A stretch of 64,000 bases of DNA, from contig NZ_JACCCJ010000001.1 of assembly GCF_013410105.1 (NCBI RefSeq), forward strand, positions 1,178,001-1,242,000, written 5' to 3'. The notes under the pieces are model-generated. The model was not told the DNA's origin. It was given only the letters and a program-made list of their open reading frames with translations, and ran no database searches. The DNA is from Sphingopyxis sp. JAI108 (GTDB lineage: Bacteria > Pseudomonadota > Alphaproteobacteria > Sphingomonadales > Sphingomonadaceae). The position numbers and the translations under genes are program-made. Below, one piece after another: positions 45,667-54,836 of this stretch. Position 1 is the first letter of the stretch. Each line of letters begins with the position of its first letter.

Positions 45667-48564
45667 TCAGAATTCGATCTTGGCGGCCACGCGGAACGAC
45701 CGGCCGACGACGTCGAAGCGACTGCGGTTGGTCTGCGCATAGGCGGGCACATTGTTGCCGTCGGGTCCGTTGCCGACCAGAACCGGCTCCTTGTCGAGCA
45801 GGTTGTTCACGATGAATGTGAGGTGGCCTGTGCCGGCCATCGCCTCGAACTCGAAGTCGATCGACGCATCGAAATAGGTGGCGCCATCGATGTGGTTGTT
45901 GTTGATCGTGCGGAACTGCGACGTGCTGGCGGGGCAGTCGTCGTCGCACGCGATCCAGTCGTTGCCATAGACTCCGCTGGTGAAGCCGCGCGCGACCAGG
46001 TTTATGGTGACGGGATCGATCTCATAGAAGGCACTCAGGCGGTAGGCCCAGTCGGGCGAGCTATAGGTTCCCGCCGAAAGCACCCCGGCATAGTCGACGG
46101 GGAAACTGATGCCGTCGTCGATCACATTCTTGATATAGTGCGTCGCCTGGCCGTGCAGTCGCAGATTGCCCGGACCGACCGGCGTGGAGTAGCTCGCCTC
46201 GATGTCGAAGCCGCGGGTCTTCTGGGTCGAAAAGTTGATCGGCGTCAGGTCGATCGTGCTGAGCGCACCGTTCACGAACTTGATGTTGGGGCAGTAGGCC
46301 GCGATGCCCTGATCATAACATAGATCGACCGTCTGCTGCGCCGTTACCGAACCGATCGCGTCGTCGATATCGATCGAATAATAGTCGAAAGATGCGCTGA
46401 AGCCCGGCAGGAACGACGGTGTGAAGATGGCGCCAACTGTCCAGCCGTCAGCTACCTCAGGCTTGAGGTCCGGGTTGCCGAAGGCGTTCTGGACAAATTG
46501 CTGCGATCCGGTGACCGGGGCGTTTGCGCCGGCCGGGATGATGACCGAGTTGGTACGCGCGGTCCCCGCGGCAAACAGTTCGTCGAGGTTCGGCGCGCGG
46601 ATATCGTGACTGATGTTGCCGCGCAGACGCAGGGCGTCGAATATCTGATAACTGGCCCCGACCTTCCACGTGCCGACCCAGCCTGACGTCGAATAATGGG
46701 TGCCACGCGCGGCGGCATCCAGGTTCATTCCGTCGAATATCGGGATGGAGAGTTCGAGGAAGCCCTCATAGACGTCATACTTGCCTTGGTTGACGCGGTA
46801 ATTGCCATAGAGCCAGCCGGAGTTATGGACCGGGTCCACTTCGCCGTCGATCTGCTCGCGGCGCCACTCGGCGCCCGTTGCAAAGGCGACGTCGCCGGCC
46901 GGGAGCGTGAAGAGACTGCCCGAAATGGTGGCGGCCGCGACATCCTGCTTGATTGTCTGGTAACGCAACGGCTGGAATCCGTCGTAGTAGATATAGTCGA
47001 GCGCCTCCTGCGACGGCCCTTCCGTGCCAAGGCGATCGATCGGGACGCATCCGTTGGCCGGGTCGGTCAGGGTGGAGCGGCACACGATGCTGCCATCGGC
47101 CGCGAAGACGGCGTCCTGCGCCAGCGCCATGCGCGCGTTGAACCAGGTATTGGTCAGCTCTTCGCGCGTCTTGGTCACGCCCTTTTGGTAATAGGCGTCC
47201 CACGACATCGACGATCCGAACAGGCCGACGCTGCCCTTCGCGCCGGCGACGAAGCGATACACCTCGCGTTTGTTGTTGCTGCCCGGAATCGGGAAGCCCG
47301 CGTTGGAGGTACCGATCGTGATAGAGGCCAGATTCTGCGTGGCCATCTGCGCGGCTATCGTCGGGTATTGGCTGAGAAGATAGGCATTGTCCGCGAGGAT
47401 CGAAACGCCGGTGCTCGGCGTCTGCTGGTAAGAGCTGGCACTGACCGAGCGGTTATAGGAGAATTGGCCGAAGATCTCGATATCGGGCGTCACGTCGAAA
47501 CCCACGCGCTGGAACAGGCTCAGGCGTTCGTCCAGCGGCACCAGCGTGTTCGTGCCGACGTGACCGGCAAGCGTCGTCTGCCAATCGCCGCCGATCATCC
47601 ACGGGCCGGCGATCGTCCCATAGGTCAGCTGCGCGGTCTGACCTTCGCCGAGGAAGTAGGTGCCGCGCAGCGGGCCGCTGGAGATCAGGCCCCCCGTCGT
47701 ATAACCGGACGGACCGATCCCGCCGCCGACCAGGCGTTGGGGCTGGCCGTTGGTGCCGTCATAGGCCGGGTTGTTGATCTGGAAATAGCCGCTGTCGTTC
47801 CAGTCGCGGTCGATTCCTTCCTTGCGGTCCTGATGAAACCACGAGACGTTGGTCAGAAGGTGCAGCCGGTCGTCGAGCAGCGAGAAGCCGGCTGTCCCCG
47901 AGAGGCGGTAGTTGAAGGCGTCGCCATAGGTCGAGATACCTGTGTCGGCGGAAAGTTTCACGCCATCGAAGTCGGTGTCGAGGATGAAGTTGACGACGCC
48001 GCCCACCGCGTCCGAACCATAAGCGGCCGAGGCGCCGCCGGTGATGACCTCGACGCGCTTGACCAGATCCTGCGGGATCGTGTTGATGTCGACCGTGCCG
48101 CCCACGCTGGAAGCGACCGAGCGTTGGCCATCGACGAGGACCAGCGTGCGTCCGACGCCGAGACCCCGCAGGCCGATCGAATTGATGCCCGCAGCGGCAT
48201 TGGAAAGGCCGCCAGATGCGGTGCCCGAAGTGCCGCTTCCGGCAATCGCGGGCAACTGGTTGACGAAATCGGAGATGTTGGCCGGCGATTGTGCCGCGAT
48301 ATCGGCTTCACCCAAGACAGCGACAGGGGTCGGCGCACTATAGCCGTCGCGCACGATGCGCGAACCGGTAACGACGATGCTGCTCGTCGGGTCCTCGGCG
48401 ATCTCGTCGATGGGTGCCGGTATTTCCTGTGCCATGGTCGGCGCGACCGAGAGCAACGGCGCCGCCGAAGCCAGCAGTATCTTGATGGTCGCTATTCGCG
48501 ATTTGTCTCTTGCGGTTGAAGTCCGCGCCCCGTCTGTCGTGCTTTTATACGTGACCCCATGCAT
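45667..48564 (-). CDS. TonB-dependent receptor, 965 residues
   Basis: Outer-membrane transporter with an unusual 46-residue leader (a basic n-region before IKILLASAAPLLSVAPTMAQ), TonB box and plug (SIVVTGSRIVRDGYSAPTPV to GGVVNFILD) and a large barrel ending in FRVAAKIEF. It belongs to the large-barrel TBDRs that import peptides or glycans, much larger than BtuB. GGGAG lies seven bases before the ATG. It heads an operon with two M20 hydrolases and has a structured leader. Confidence 0.94.
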   Translation of the reverse strand: MHGVTYKSTTDGARTSTARDKSRIATIKILLASAAPLLSVAPTMAQEIPAPIDEIAEDPTSSIVVTGSRIVRDGYSAPTPVAVLGEADIAAQSPANISDFVNQLPAIAGSGTSGTASGGLSNAAAGINSIGLRGLGVGRTLVLVDGQRSVASSVGGTVDINTIPQDLVKRVEVITGGASAAYGSDAVGGVVNFILDTDFDGVKLSADTGISTYGDAFNYRLSGTAGFSLLDDRLHLLTNVSWFHQDRKEGIDRDWNDSGYFQINNPAYDGTNGQPQRLVGGGIGPSGYTTGGLISSGPLRGTYFLGEGQTAQLTYGTIAGPWMIGGDWQTTLAGHVGTNTLVPLDERLSLFQRVGFDVTPDIEIFGQFSYNRSVSASSYQQTPSTGVSILADNAYLLSQYPTIAAQMATQNLASITIGTSNAGFPIPGSNNKREVYRFVAGAKGSVGLFGSSMSWDAYYQKGVTKTREELTNTWFNARMALAQDAVFAADGSIVCRSTLTDPANGCVPIDRLGTEGPSQEALDYIYYDGFQPLRYQTIKQDVAAATISGSLFTLPAGDVAFATGAEWRREQIDGEVDPVHNSGWLYGNYRVNQGKYDVYEGFLELSIPIFDGMNLDAAARGTHYSTSGWVGTWKVGASYQIFDALRLRGNISHDIRAPNLDELFAAGTARTNSVIIPAGANAPVTGSQQFVQNAFGNPDLKPEVADGWTVGAIFTPSFLPGFSASFDYYSIDIDDAIGSVTAQQTVDLCYDQGIAAYCPNIKFVNGALSTIDLTPINFSTQKTRGFDIEASYSTPVGPGNLRLHGQATHYIKNVIDDGISFPVDYAGVLSAGTYSSPDWAYRLSAFYEIDPVTINLVARGFTSGVYGNDWIACDDDCPASTSQFRTINNNHIDGATYFDASIDFEFEAMAGTGHLTFIVNNLLDKEPVLVGNGPDGNNVPAYAQTNRSRFDVVGRSFRVAAKIEF

Positions 48565-48577
48565 CGTTAAGCTCCCT

Positions 48578-48745
48578 GCGGCCTGAACCTTGTCTGCCGT
48601 AGGCGTCCCACCCCATGAAAATGGAAGGTACGAGCTTGGTCACACCGGCGAGGTGCCGGTCAGCGGAATCCGCCCCGCTGTTTTCCCATCGTTTCGACCC
48701 ACCCCCGCAGTAATTGCGAGGACCATTTGCCGGAAGTGCCCGTTG
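48578..48745 (-). promoter_or_regulatory. Cobalamin-riboswitch-like structured leader
   Basis: On the minus strand, in order: GGT (48724-48722) with a CCTCGCA/TGCGGGG hairpin, GGGAA (48687-48683), a CAGC-GGGGCGGATTCC-GCTG element matching the stem-GGTG-nnA-nTCC-stem core, a CCGGC/GCCGG hairpin, a CCAT/ATGG hairpin with GGTGGGA, and a degenerate B12 box AGACAAGGTTCAGGCC (48595-48580). This ends 12 bases before the TBDR's Shine-Dalgarno. Family assignment is by eye; several consensus positions differ. Confidence 0.5.
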
Positions 48746-49173
48746 GCCCGTGGCCTTCGGTGCTCCTTGCCGGACACTGGCGATCCTAGCGGGAAGCGGG
48801 TGGGCGATCTCACGAAAGATCAAGCATATCGGGTCAAATGATGACTGATTCTGTCTTCAAAAGCCATATCTGCATAAAAATCATGTGCGACTCTGGCTGG
48901 AGGCGCAATTTACGATCAACGCTGTGCAGAGTGATTCGAAAATGCGGCGCAGCACCCCGATTGCGCACTCAAAGCCAACGCAGCCAATCAGGATGAAATG
49001 GAATTTCTGCACAAGTCACGCCTATCGCGCCGGAATTCATCACATAAAGCCTTTTGCCGACCGATAAGTTCGGGGATGCTGCTCTTTGATATCTGTTAGT
49101 CTCGCCAAGTCTCTTCGTGTCATCCCGATGCGTTGTTGCCGCCGATCGGTCCAGGAACAGGGGTCCAATTCCT
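48746..49173. other. Divergent intergenic region, TBDR operon / metalloprotease
   Basis: About 430 bases without a gene. It is A+T-richer in 48820-49090 than surrounding coding DNA and must hold the promoters of both divergent units. TGCATAAAAATCATGTGC near 48871 is an imperfect inverted motif that could bind the Lrp/AsnC regulator encoded at 51692. No confident -35/-10 could be assigned. Confidence 0.4.
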
Positions 49174-51642
49174 ATGACGAATACATTGCGTAACAAGCGC
49201 TTGGCCAAGCAGCTGCTCTTCGCGGCAACCGCGCTGGGGCTGGCACCGGGAACCGCGGTACTTGCCGCGCCCGTTCGCGTGACCGCCTCGCCCGACGGCG
49301 CGTTGTTGCCGGTGGAAGTGGACGCGCAGACGGGCAAGGTTCTGCTGGTCCTGCCCGCGTCCGACGCGGATGGCGTTTCGGGTCGCTATTTGTTCACGCA
49401 GGCGATCAAGACCGGGCTGGGTTCCGCTGCGATCCGCATCGACCGCGGTATGCAGGGCGACACCAAGGTGCTCGCTTTCCGGCGTTTGGGCGGCAAGGTC
49501 GCGGTGGTTTTCGAAAACCCGCGCTACCGTGCGACCGGGGACGCGGGCGTTGCCAAAGGCGCGCGCGCCAGCTTTCCGTTCAGCACGGTCGCTATGCTTG
49601 AAATCGTCGGCGATGCCCCCGTCGCAGGCCCGGTCAAGGTCGATTTGACTCCATTTTTGATGACGGACGCGATGGACTTGGCCGGGGCGATCGGGGCAGA
49701 GGCCAAGGGTTACAAGCTTTCGGAAAAGCTCAGCGCGGTCGATACGGGATCGGTCAAGGTCTTCCCGCGCAACATCGAATTGGAAACGGTGCAGACCTTC
49801 GTCGCCGACACGGCAGGGCGCGAACTCGACACGCTGGCGCCCGACGGCCGTGCGGTCAGCTTTACCGTCCACTCCTCGTTGGTGGCCTTGCCCGAACCTG
49901 GATATGTGCCCCGCCGGTTCGACATCCGCTCGGGGGCGCACGCGACGCAGATCTATGACTATGGCACGCCGCTTGGCTCGCCAATGTTGGTCGAATATGC
50001 CAACCGTTTCCGCCTGGAAAAAACGGACCCGACCGCCGCGCGTTCGACGGTGAAAAAACCGATCATCTTCTACATCGACAGCGCCGCCCCCGAGCCGCTC
50101 CGCACCGCGCTCGCCGATGGCGTCCGCTGGTGGGCCGACGCCTTCGACGCAGCCGGCTTTATCGATGCCTTCAAGGTTGAAACCCTGCCGCCCGGCGCCG
50201 ACCCGCAGGACGTGCGGTACAATATGGTCAACTGGACCGACCGGCAGAATCGCAGTTGGTCCTATGGCGGGGGTGTCATCGATCCCCGGACCGGAGAGAT
50301 CATCAAGGGCAATGTGGTGTTGGGCGCGCTGCGCGTGCGGCAGGACATCACGATCTTTGAAGGGCTAGTCGGAACCGCGCAAAATGGCAGCGGTGGTTCG
50401 AACGATCCGGTGCGCGCGGCGCTGTCGCGCATCAGCCAGCTCGGCGCGCATGAAGTCGGCCATTCGCTCGGCTTCGTGCATAATTTCAAGGCCAGCCTGC
50501 AGGACCGCGCCTCGGTGATGGACTATCCAGGGCCGAAGGTCCTCATCGATAATGGCAAGCTGGACCTGAGCGATGCCTATGCGTCCGGCATCGGCAATTG
50601 GGACAAGTTCACCGTCGATTGGCTCTACGGCCAGCCTGCGCCCGGTGCCGATCCCGACGCCGATGCCACGGCCAAGGCCGACGCGGCGCAGAGGGCGGGA
50701 ATCGTCTTTGGGACCGACATCGACGGCCGCGCCGCGGATCTGGCGGTCCCGGGTGTGAATATGTGGACCGAGGGGCAGGACACGCCCGCTGACCTCGCGC
50801 ATACGATGGCGGTACGCCGCATCGCCTTACAGACCTTCGGCCCGAATGTGTTGCAGCCGGGAGAACCGCTTGCGAACCTGCGCCGCAAGTTCGTGCCGAT
50901 CTGGCTGTTCCATCGCTATTCGATCGACGCCACCGGCAAGCTGGTGGGCGGTGTGCGCTACGATTACGCCGTGGTCGGCGATGGCAAGCCGGCGCCGAGC
51001 CCGGTTCCGGCGCAGGAGCAAATCGCCGCGATCGACGCGATGGTGGCGAGCCTTTCCGAGCGTGAACTGACGGTGCCGGCTGCGCTGTCGATGATGCTGT
51101 CGAGTGGAACGAGTGCCCGCCGCGATGCCGAAATGGCGCCCGAACTGTTCCTCGGCGCCGGATCGGCGGTCTTCGATCCGCTGGTGGCCGCTCAGGTGGC
51201 GGCGCAAGTCACGCTCGACAGCCTGCTCGCGCCGGCGCGCCTGACGCGCCTGCACATCCAGCATGGCTATGATCCGGCACAGCCCGGGGTGATGGCACTG
51301 CTCGACAAGCTGCGGCCGGTTATCGGTGCGCACGACCATGTCGTCGAGCGGCGCGTCTCGCAGACGACATTGCTGGCGATCGCAGCCACTTCGCGCGATC
51401 CGGCGACTCCGGCCGATGTGGGGGCGGTGCTCGATGGTTTCATCAAGGAGATTGCGAGCGGCTTCGCCAATACGCAGCGGAAAAGCGACGAAGGATTGTG
51501 GCTGCTGTCGATGGCAAGCACGCTGTCCGATCCCAAGCGGATCGAGGCTGAAATCGGCAAGCAAAGCCGGCCCAGACCCGACATTCCGGCGGGTATGCCG
51601 ATTGGCGATACCGGGTGGTTCGACGGGCTGCTATCGAATTAA
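49174..51642 (+). CDS. Secreted zinc-dependent metalloprotease (DUF4953/DUF5117 type)
   Basis: The 822-residue protein has a Sec leader (to VLAAP), an N-terminal DUF5117-like domain (about residues 60-240) and a metzincin-like catalytic domain with zinc motif HEVGHSLGFVHNF (around residue 427) followed by the Met-turn-like SVMDYPGP. Proteases of this family occur beside TBDRs in sphingomonads and Bacteroidetes. The ATG at 49174 has AGGGG upstream. Its product could cut extracellular or periplasmic peptides for the divergent TBDR-M20 operon. Confidence 0.92.
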   Translation: MTNTLRNKRLAKQLLFAATALGLAPGTAVLAAPVRVTASPDGALLPVEVDAQTGKVLLVLPASDADGVSGRYLFTQAIKTGLGSAAIRIDRGMQGDTKVLAFRRLGGKVAVVFENPRYRATGDAGVAKGARASFPFSTVAMLEIVGDAPVAGPVKVDLTPFLMTDAMDLAGAIGAEAKGYKLSEKLSAVDTGSVKVFPRNIELETVQTFVADTAGRELDTLAPDGRAVSFTVHSSLVALPEPGYVPRRFDIRSGAHATQIYDYGTPLGSPMLVEYANRFRLEKTDPTAARSTVKKPIIFYIDSAAPEPLRTALADGVRWWADAFDAAGFIDAFKVETLPPGADPQDVRYNMVNWTDRQNRSWSYGGGVIDPRTGEIIKGNVVLGALRVRQDITIFEGLVGTAQNGSGGSNDPVRAALSRISQLGAHEVGHSLGFVHNFKASLQDRASVMDYPGPKVLIDNGKLDLSDAYASGIGNWDKFTVDWLYGQPAPGADPDADATAKADAAQRAGIVFGTDIDGRAADLAVPGVNMWTEGQDTPADLAHTMAVRRIALQTFGPNVLQPGEPLANLRRKFVPIWLFHRYSIDATGKLVGGVRYDYAVVGDGKPAPSPVPAQEQIAAIDAMVASLSERELTVPAALSMMLSSGTSARRDAEMAPELFLGAGSAVFDPLVAAQVAAQVTLDSLLAPARLTRLHIQHGYDPAQPGVMALLDKLRPVIGAHDHVVERRVSQTTLLAIAATSRDPATPADVGAVLDGFIKEIASGFANTQRKSDEGLWLLSMASTLSDPKRIEAEIGKQSRPRPDIPAGMPIGDTGWFDGLLSN

Positions 51643-51691
51643 TTGATCCTTTTCCCCTCTTTCGTTTGAAATTCCGGAGGCTTTAGCCATT

Positions 51692-52264
51692 ATGGCCTTG
51701 AAATCAAAAAAAGGGGTGCAAAGCAATATGGATCTGCCGCCCGGCCGACCGAACTGGCTCGATTCGGCGCGAAGCCGTCCCGTCCAGCACGAGCTTGACG
51801 ATACCGACTTTCGTCTGATGCGTGCCCTCGTCGCCGAAGGGCGCGCATCGGATGTATGGCTGGGCGACAATGTGCACCTTTCCAGCACAGCGGTGGCGCG
51901 ACGACGCAAGATTCTGGAGGAAACCGGCTACATCACCCATTATTCGGCGAATCTCGACGTGCGATCTCTGGGATATGGTACGCTCGTGGTAGTCTCGATC
52001 GAGCTGGTATCGCAGGCCGAAAATGTCCTGCAGGATTTCGAACGGGCCGTATTGCAGAGCCCTTCGATGCGTTTTTGCGCCTTCGTCTCGGGCGACACCG
52101 ACTTTCTGATGATCCTGAACGTCCAGTCGCTCGAGGATTACGATATGATTTATCGCAAGGAATTGTCGGTCCTGCCGCACGTCGCCCGCATCCGCAGCAG
52201 CTTTGTATTGCGTGAAGTCGCGAATCGTCAGATCGCGCCGGCAATCTTGCAGTCGCGCCCGTAA
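51692..52264 (+). CDS. Lrp/AsnC family transcriptional regulator
   Basis: The 190-residue regulator has a 30-residue N-terminal extension, a winged helix (LDDTDFRLMRALVAEGR to ARRRKILEETGYI, about residues 34-85) and a C-terminal RAM ligand domain. Lrp/AsnC proteins sense amino acids. It starts 49 bases after the metalloprotease, so it is likely its co-transcribed regulator; it may also control the divergent operon. ATG 51728 (MDLPPGRP) is an alternative start. Confidence 0.9.
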   Translation: MALKSKKGVQSNMDLPPGRPNWLDSARSRPVQHELDDTDFRLMRALVAEGRASDVWLGDNVHLSSTAVARRRKILEETGYITHYSANLDVRSLGYGTLVVVSIELVSQAENVLQDFERAVLQSPSMRFCAFVSGDTDFLMILNVQSLEDYDMIYRKELSVLPHVARIRSSFVLREVANRQIAPAILQSRP

Positions 52265-52373
52265 TGTTCTTCGGCTTGAGGTTGAATTGAAGGGCTCCCG
52301 AAGGGGTGATTTTCCGTCCTCGAAATCGGAAACCGTCGGATCATTGCGATAGCTGAACGGTTGCTTTGAGACC

Positions 52374-53489
52374 TCAGGCTTCGATGTCGTCTCGATTGAT
52401 CTCGATATCGAGATCTGACAGCGCCGCAAGATAGCTGTCGAGATCAATCAGATCGACACAGGGCCTTGCGCCGGGTTTCCTAACCCTCTCTCTTGCCAAC
52501 TGCCGGGCCAGCAGGATCGCCGGCATGCAAGGAATGTAGGGCCCGTGGCCCGACCTCGCGACAATCCAGAAGCGTCGCTCCAGCGGGTTGCCGTCATGAC
52601 CTAGGCCGCTCATGAACATGTGGAAGCCACTTCGCCCGGACCCGAACCGGTCGAATGCGAAAGCGAGTTTGAGCAGCGATCCGGCATGGTCGCTGAGCGA
52701 TCCGATCACCCGCAACCGTACTAGCACGCCCAACATACGCGTGCCGATATGGAGAGCCTTCAACTCATGCCCGGCGCAAAAGCGCATCGATCGGAGCGTG
52801 GGATAGCGTTGGGGAAACAGTGTCAGGTCGGGGATATCGCAGTTGCCGAATAGACGGGTGCCAAGACCAGGGTAACGGACGGCATGCGTATCTTCCCAGC
52901 CATAGACGGTTTTCATCGCACCATCGCGCAGCATCTCGATCGGCTTGCCGACATAGCTCAGCACAGCGGAGGTTGTTGCCAGACCTCGATTGGTGTGTTG
53001 CGCCGCGCTGATCCCATAATCGACAGCCTTCAGCCGTCCGAAGGACGGGAGATAGGCGTCAATCACGGCTGCGGTCAGACAGGGGACGGAGCTGGCACCA
53101 CTAACGACCAGCACATCCTTCGCCTTCGCCTCGGCATCGAGCCGGTCGATCGTCGCCACGAACTCCCGAGCATCGGCGAGATCGAGATAATGACAGCCCT
53201 GCGCGATGCATGCCCTTGCGACGCGATGATCCTGCGTCTGAAAAGGTCCGGTGGTGTGGATGACAATGTCGGGCGCGATACGACCCAACGCTTCGGTGAG
53301 ATCGCCATCAATGTCGATCGCATGACCTTCGGCGGCATTGGCGGCTTCGAGCGATGCCGAAAACGCATGTGCCTTGTCCGCCGATCGTCCACCGATCAGC
53401 AGGCGGATGCTCTCGTCATTGGCAAGGGTCCGCGCGATATATGTGCCGAAATTGCCATAGCCGCCGATGATCAGGATGCGCGCTACCAT
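52374..53489 (-). CDS. Saccharopine dehydrogenase-like NAD(P)-binding protein
   Basis: The 371-residue protein has a Rossmann site ILIIGGYGNFGTYIA at the N-terminus, IHTTGPFQTQDHRVARAC and YLDLADAREFV, as in the saccharopine dehydrogenase / trans-acting enoyl reductase family. The substrate is unknown. Start ATG 53489 lies inside the end of the DUF2269 gene, overlapping it by seven bases; the two are co-translated. Confidence 0.85.
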   Translation of the reverse strand: MVARILIIGGYGNFGTYIARTLANDESIRLLIGGRSADKAHAFSASLEAANAAEGHAIDIDGDLTEALGRIAPDIVIHTTGPFQTQDHRVARACIAQGCHYLDLADAREFVATIDRLDAEAKAKDVLVVSGASSVPCLTAAVIDAYLPSFGRLKAVDYGISAAQHTNRGLATTSAVLSYVGKPIEMLRDGAMKTVYGWEDTHAVRYPGLGTRLFGNCDIPDLTLFPQRYPTLRSMRFCAGHELKALHIGTRMLGVLVRLRVIGSLSDHAGSLLKLAFAFDRFGSGRSGFHMFMSGLGHDGNPLERRFWIVARSGHGPYIPCMPAILLARQLARERVRKPGARPCVDLIDLDSYLAALSDLDIEINRDDIEA

Positions 53490-53953
53490 GTGGGCTTGGT
53501 CACCATCAGCCAGAAGATGACGACCAGTCCGCCGAAAGCGGGCCAGCCCAGCACGAACCATTTGCGAAACAGCCGCTCGTAGGCGGCTTCGTCAATTGCC
53601 TCGCCTCGCGCGTGCGCTTCCATCATCACCTTCATGCGTATCTGGATGAAGACAACGGGCACCCAGCACAGCGCCGCCAGCAGATAGAGACCATAGGTGA
53701 CGACCAGCCAATAATCGTCCCACAGGAAGCCGCCCTGCCACACCAGCCATACGCCGGTCAGCGGCTGGACGATCACGGCAGGTAGGGTGAAGAGGAAATC
53801 CGCCTTCACCGTCATGCGTGCGGCAAAGGCGCGTTCGACCGGAACGCGGCTGCGACTTCCGAAGAACATGAAATTGGCGATGCCGATCCCCGTTCCGAAC
53901 ACGATCGTCGCACTTACAATATGCAACGTTTTGACGAGGGAATAGAGATCCAT
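53483..53953 (-). CDS. DUF2269 family membrane protein
   Basis: The 156-residue protein has four hydrophobic helices and the DUF2269 pattern: LVKTLHIVSATIVFGTGIG near the N-terminus with a conserved His, and GLYLLAALCWVPVVFIQIRM. Function is not established. It is first of a two-gene unit with the saccharopine-dehydrogenase-like gene, an arrangement often seen in proteobacteria. Confidence 0.88.
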   Translation of the reverse strand: MDLYSLVKTLHIVSATIVFGTGIGIANFMFFGSRSRVPVERAFAARMTVKADFLFTLPAVIVQPLTGVWLVWQGGFLWDDYWLVVTYGLYLLAALCWVPVVFIQIRMKVMMEAHARGEAIDEAAYERLFRKWFVLGWPAFGGLVVIFWLMVTKPTW

Positions 53954-54160
53954 GGAATGTCGCTACCGCACTGCACGATGCGCCGCTAGAGCTACAAGAG
54001 ATGTGGGGATCGTTCAATTTTTCGGGGCGACTACGCCTCATCCGTGAAGCGCAGCATTGTGGGCGGCAGTTGCCCCGAAAGTGTGCAAGAGGAATGGCAG
54101 CTCTCGAGTGCCGGGCAATCTGAAACTACCATTCCGCTATCGGTCGGAACCCACCATCGC

Positions 54161-54190
54161 CAAAAAAGAACCCGGCCAAAAGACCGGGTC
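54161..54190 (-). terminator. Intrinsic terminator after the VOC gene
   Basis: Read on the minus strand, ACCCGG-TCTTTTGG-CCGGGT is followed by TCTTTTTT. It lies 35 bases after the VOC stop codon. Confidence 0.88.
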
Positions 54191-54224
54191 CAGGAGGAGT
54201 TCAGCATGGTGTTTTCGGGACTGT

Positions 54225-54821
54225 CTATTCGGCGGGCACCGGGGTGCGACCGGTGATGAGGCCTTCGCGCTTGGTGCCGTCGGCCTGCACCGGGTCGTGC
54301 GCGACGTCGCTTTCGTCGAAGGTTTTGGTCCATGCGGCGAATTCGAGGCAGACGCCGTCGGGGTCGAAGAAATAGACCGAACGCACGAAGACTCCGGGGT
54401 GGAGTTCGTCGGTCGACTGCATCGGGCTATCGTCGTGGTTCAGCACCTTGCTGACGTTGATGCCCTTCTCGACCAGGCGGTTGTAATATTCGTCGAACTT
54501 GTCGGCGCGGACGTTGATCGCGATATGGTTCATCGACCCGTGCGCCGATACGAAGCTGCCCTGCGTCGGCAGCGCCGCGGGGGCCGAGATGCCGGGAACC
54601 GCTTCGGGCGCTTCGGGGAACCAGAAGAAGGCGAGGCTGTCGCCATTGCCGATGTCGAAGAAGAAATGCTGGCCGCGCCCGCCGGGCAGGTCGATGGTCT
54701 TGGTCAGCGGCATGCCGAGCGTATCGCGGTAAAATTCGACCGTTTTCGCCATGTCCTTGCACACGAGTGCGAGGTGATTGACCCCGCAGAATTCGAACTC
54801 GCTATTTTCTGCAGCCATCAT
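54225..54821 (-). CDS. VOC family protein (glyoxalase / extradiol dioxygenase fold)
   Basis: The 198-residue protein has two beta-alpha-beta-beta-beta units. Candidate metal ligands are His in GVNHLALVC (residue 15), His in GSMNHIAINV (around residue 98) and Glu in GVCLEFAAW (around residue 157), as in type I extradiol dioxygenases and glyoxalases. The reaction is unknown. An AAGGAG sequence precedes the start. It is the last gene of the leftward catabolic run and has its own terminator. Confidence 0.88.
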   Translation of the reverse strand: MMAAENSEFEFCGVNHLALVCKDMAKTVEFYRDTLGMPLTKTIDLPGGRGQHFFFDIGNGDSLAFFWFPEAPEAVPGISAPAALPTQGSFVSAHGSMNHIAINVRADKFDEYYNRLVEKGINVSKVLNHDDSPMQSTDELHPGVFVRSVYFFDPDGVCLEFAAWTKTFDESDVAHDPVQADGTKREGLITGRTPVPAE

Positions 54822-54836
54822 CCATCTCCTTGTCGT

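Noticed and set aside
42398..48519. Very long open frames on the plus strand opposite the M20 and TBDR genes (up to about 600 codons)
   Set aside because: They are Arg/Gly/Asp-rich antisense shadows created by high-GC codon use; they have no ribosome binding sites and no recognisable domains, while the minus strand encodes full-length families.
48545..48823. 92-codon minus-strand frame running through the TBDR leader
   Set aside because: It coincides with the structured leader and runs out of frame into the receptor start; no ribosome binding site.
31896..52264. Lasso-peptide locus, since sphingomonad lasso clusters also carry FecI/FecR/TBDR genes
   Set aside because: No precursor gene, B/C maturation enzymes or S9-type isopeptidase were seen.
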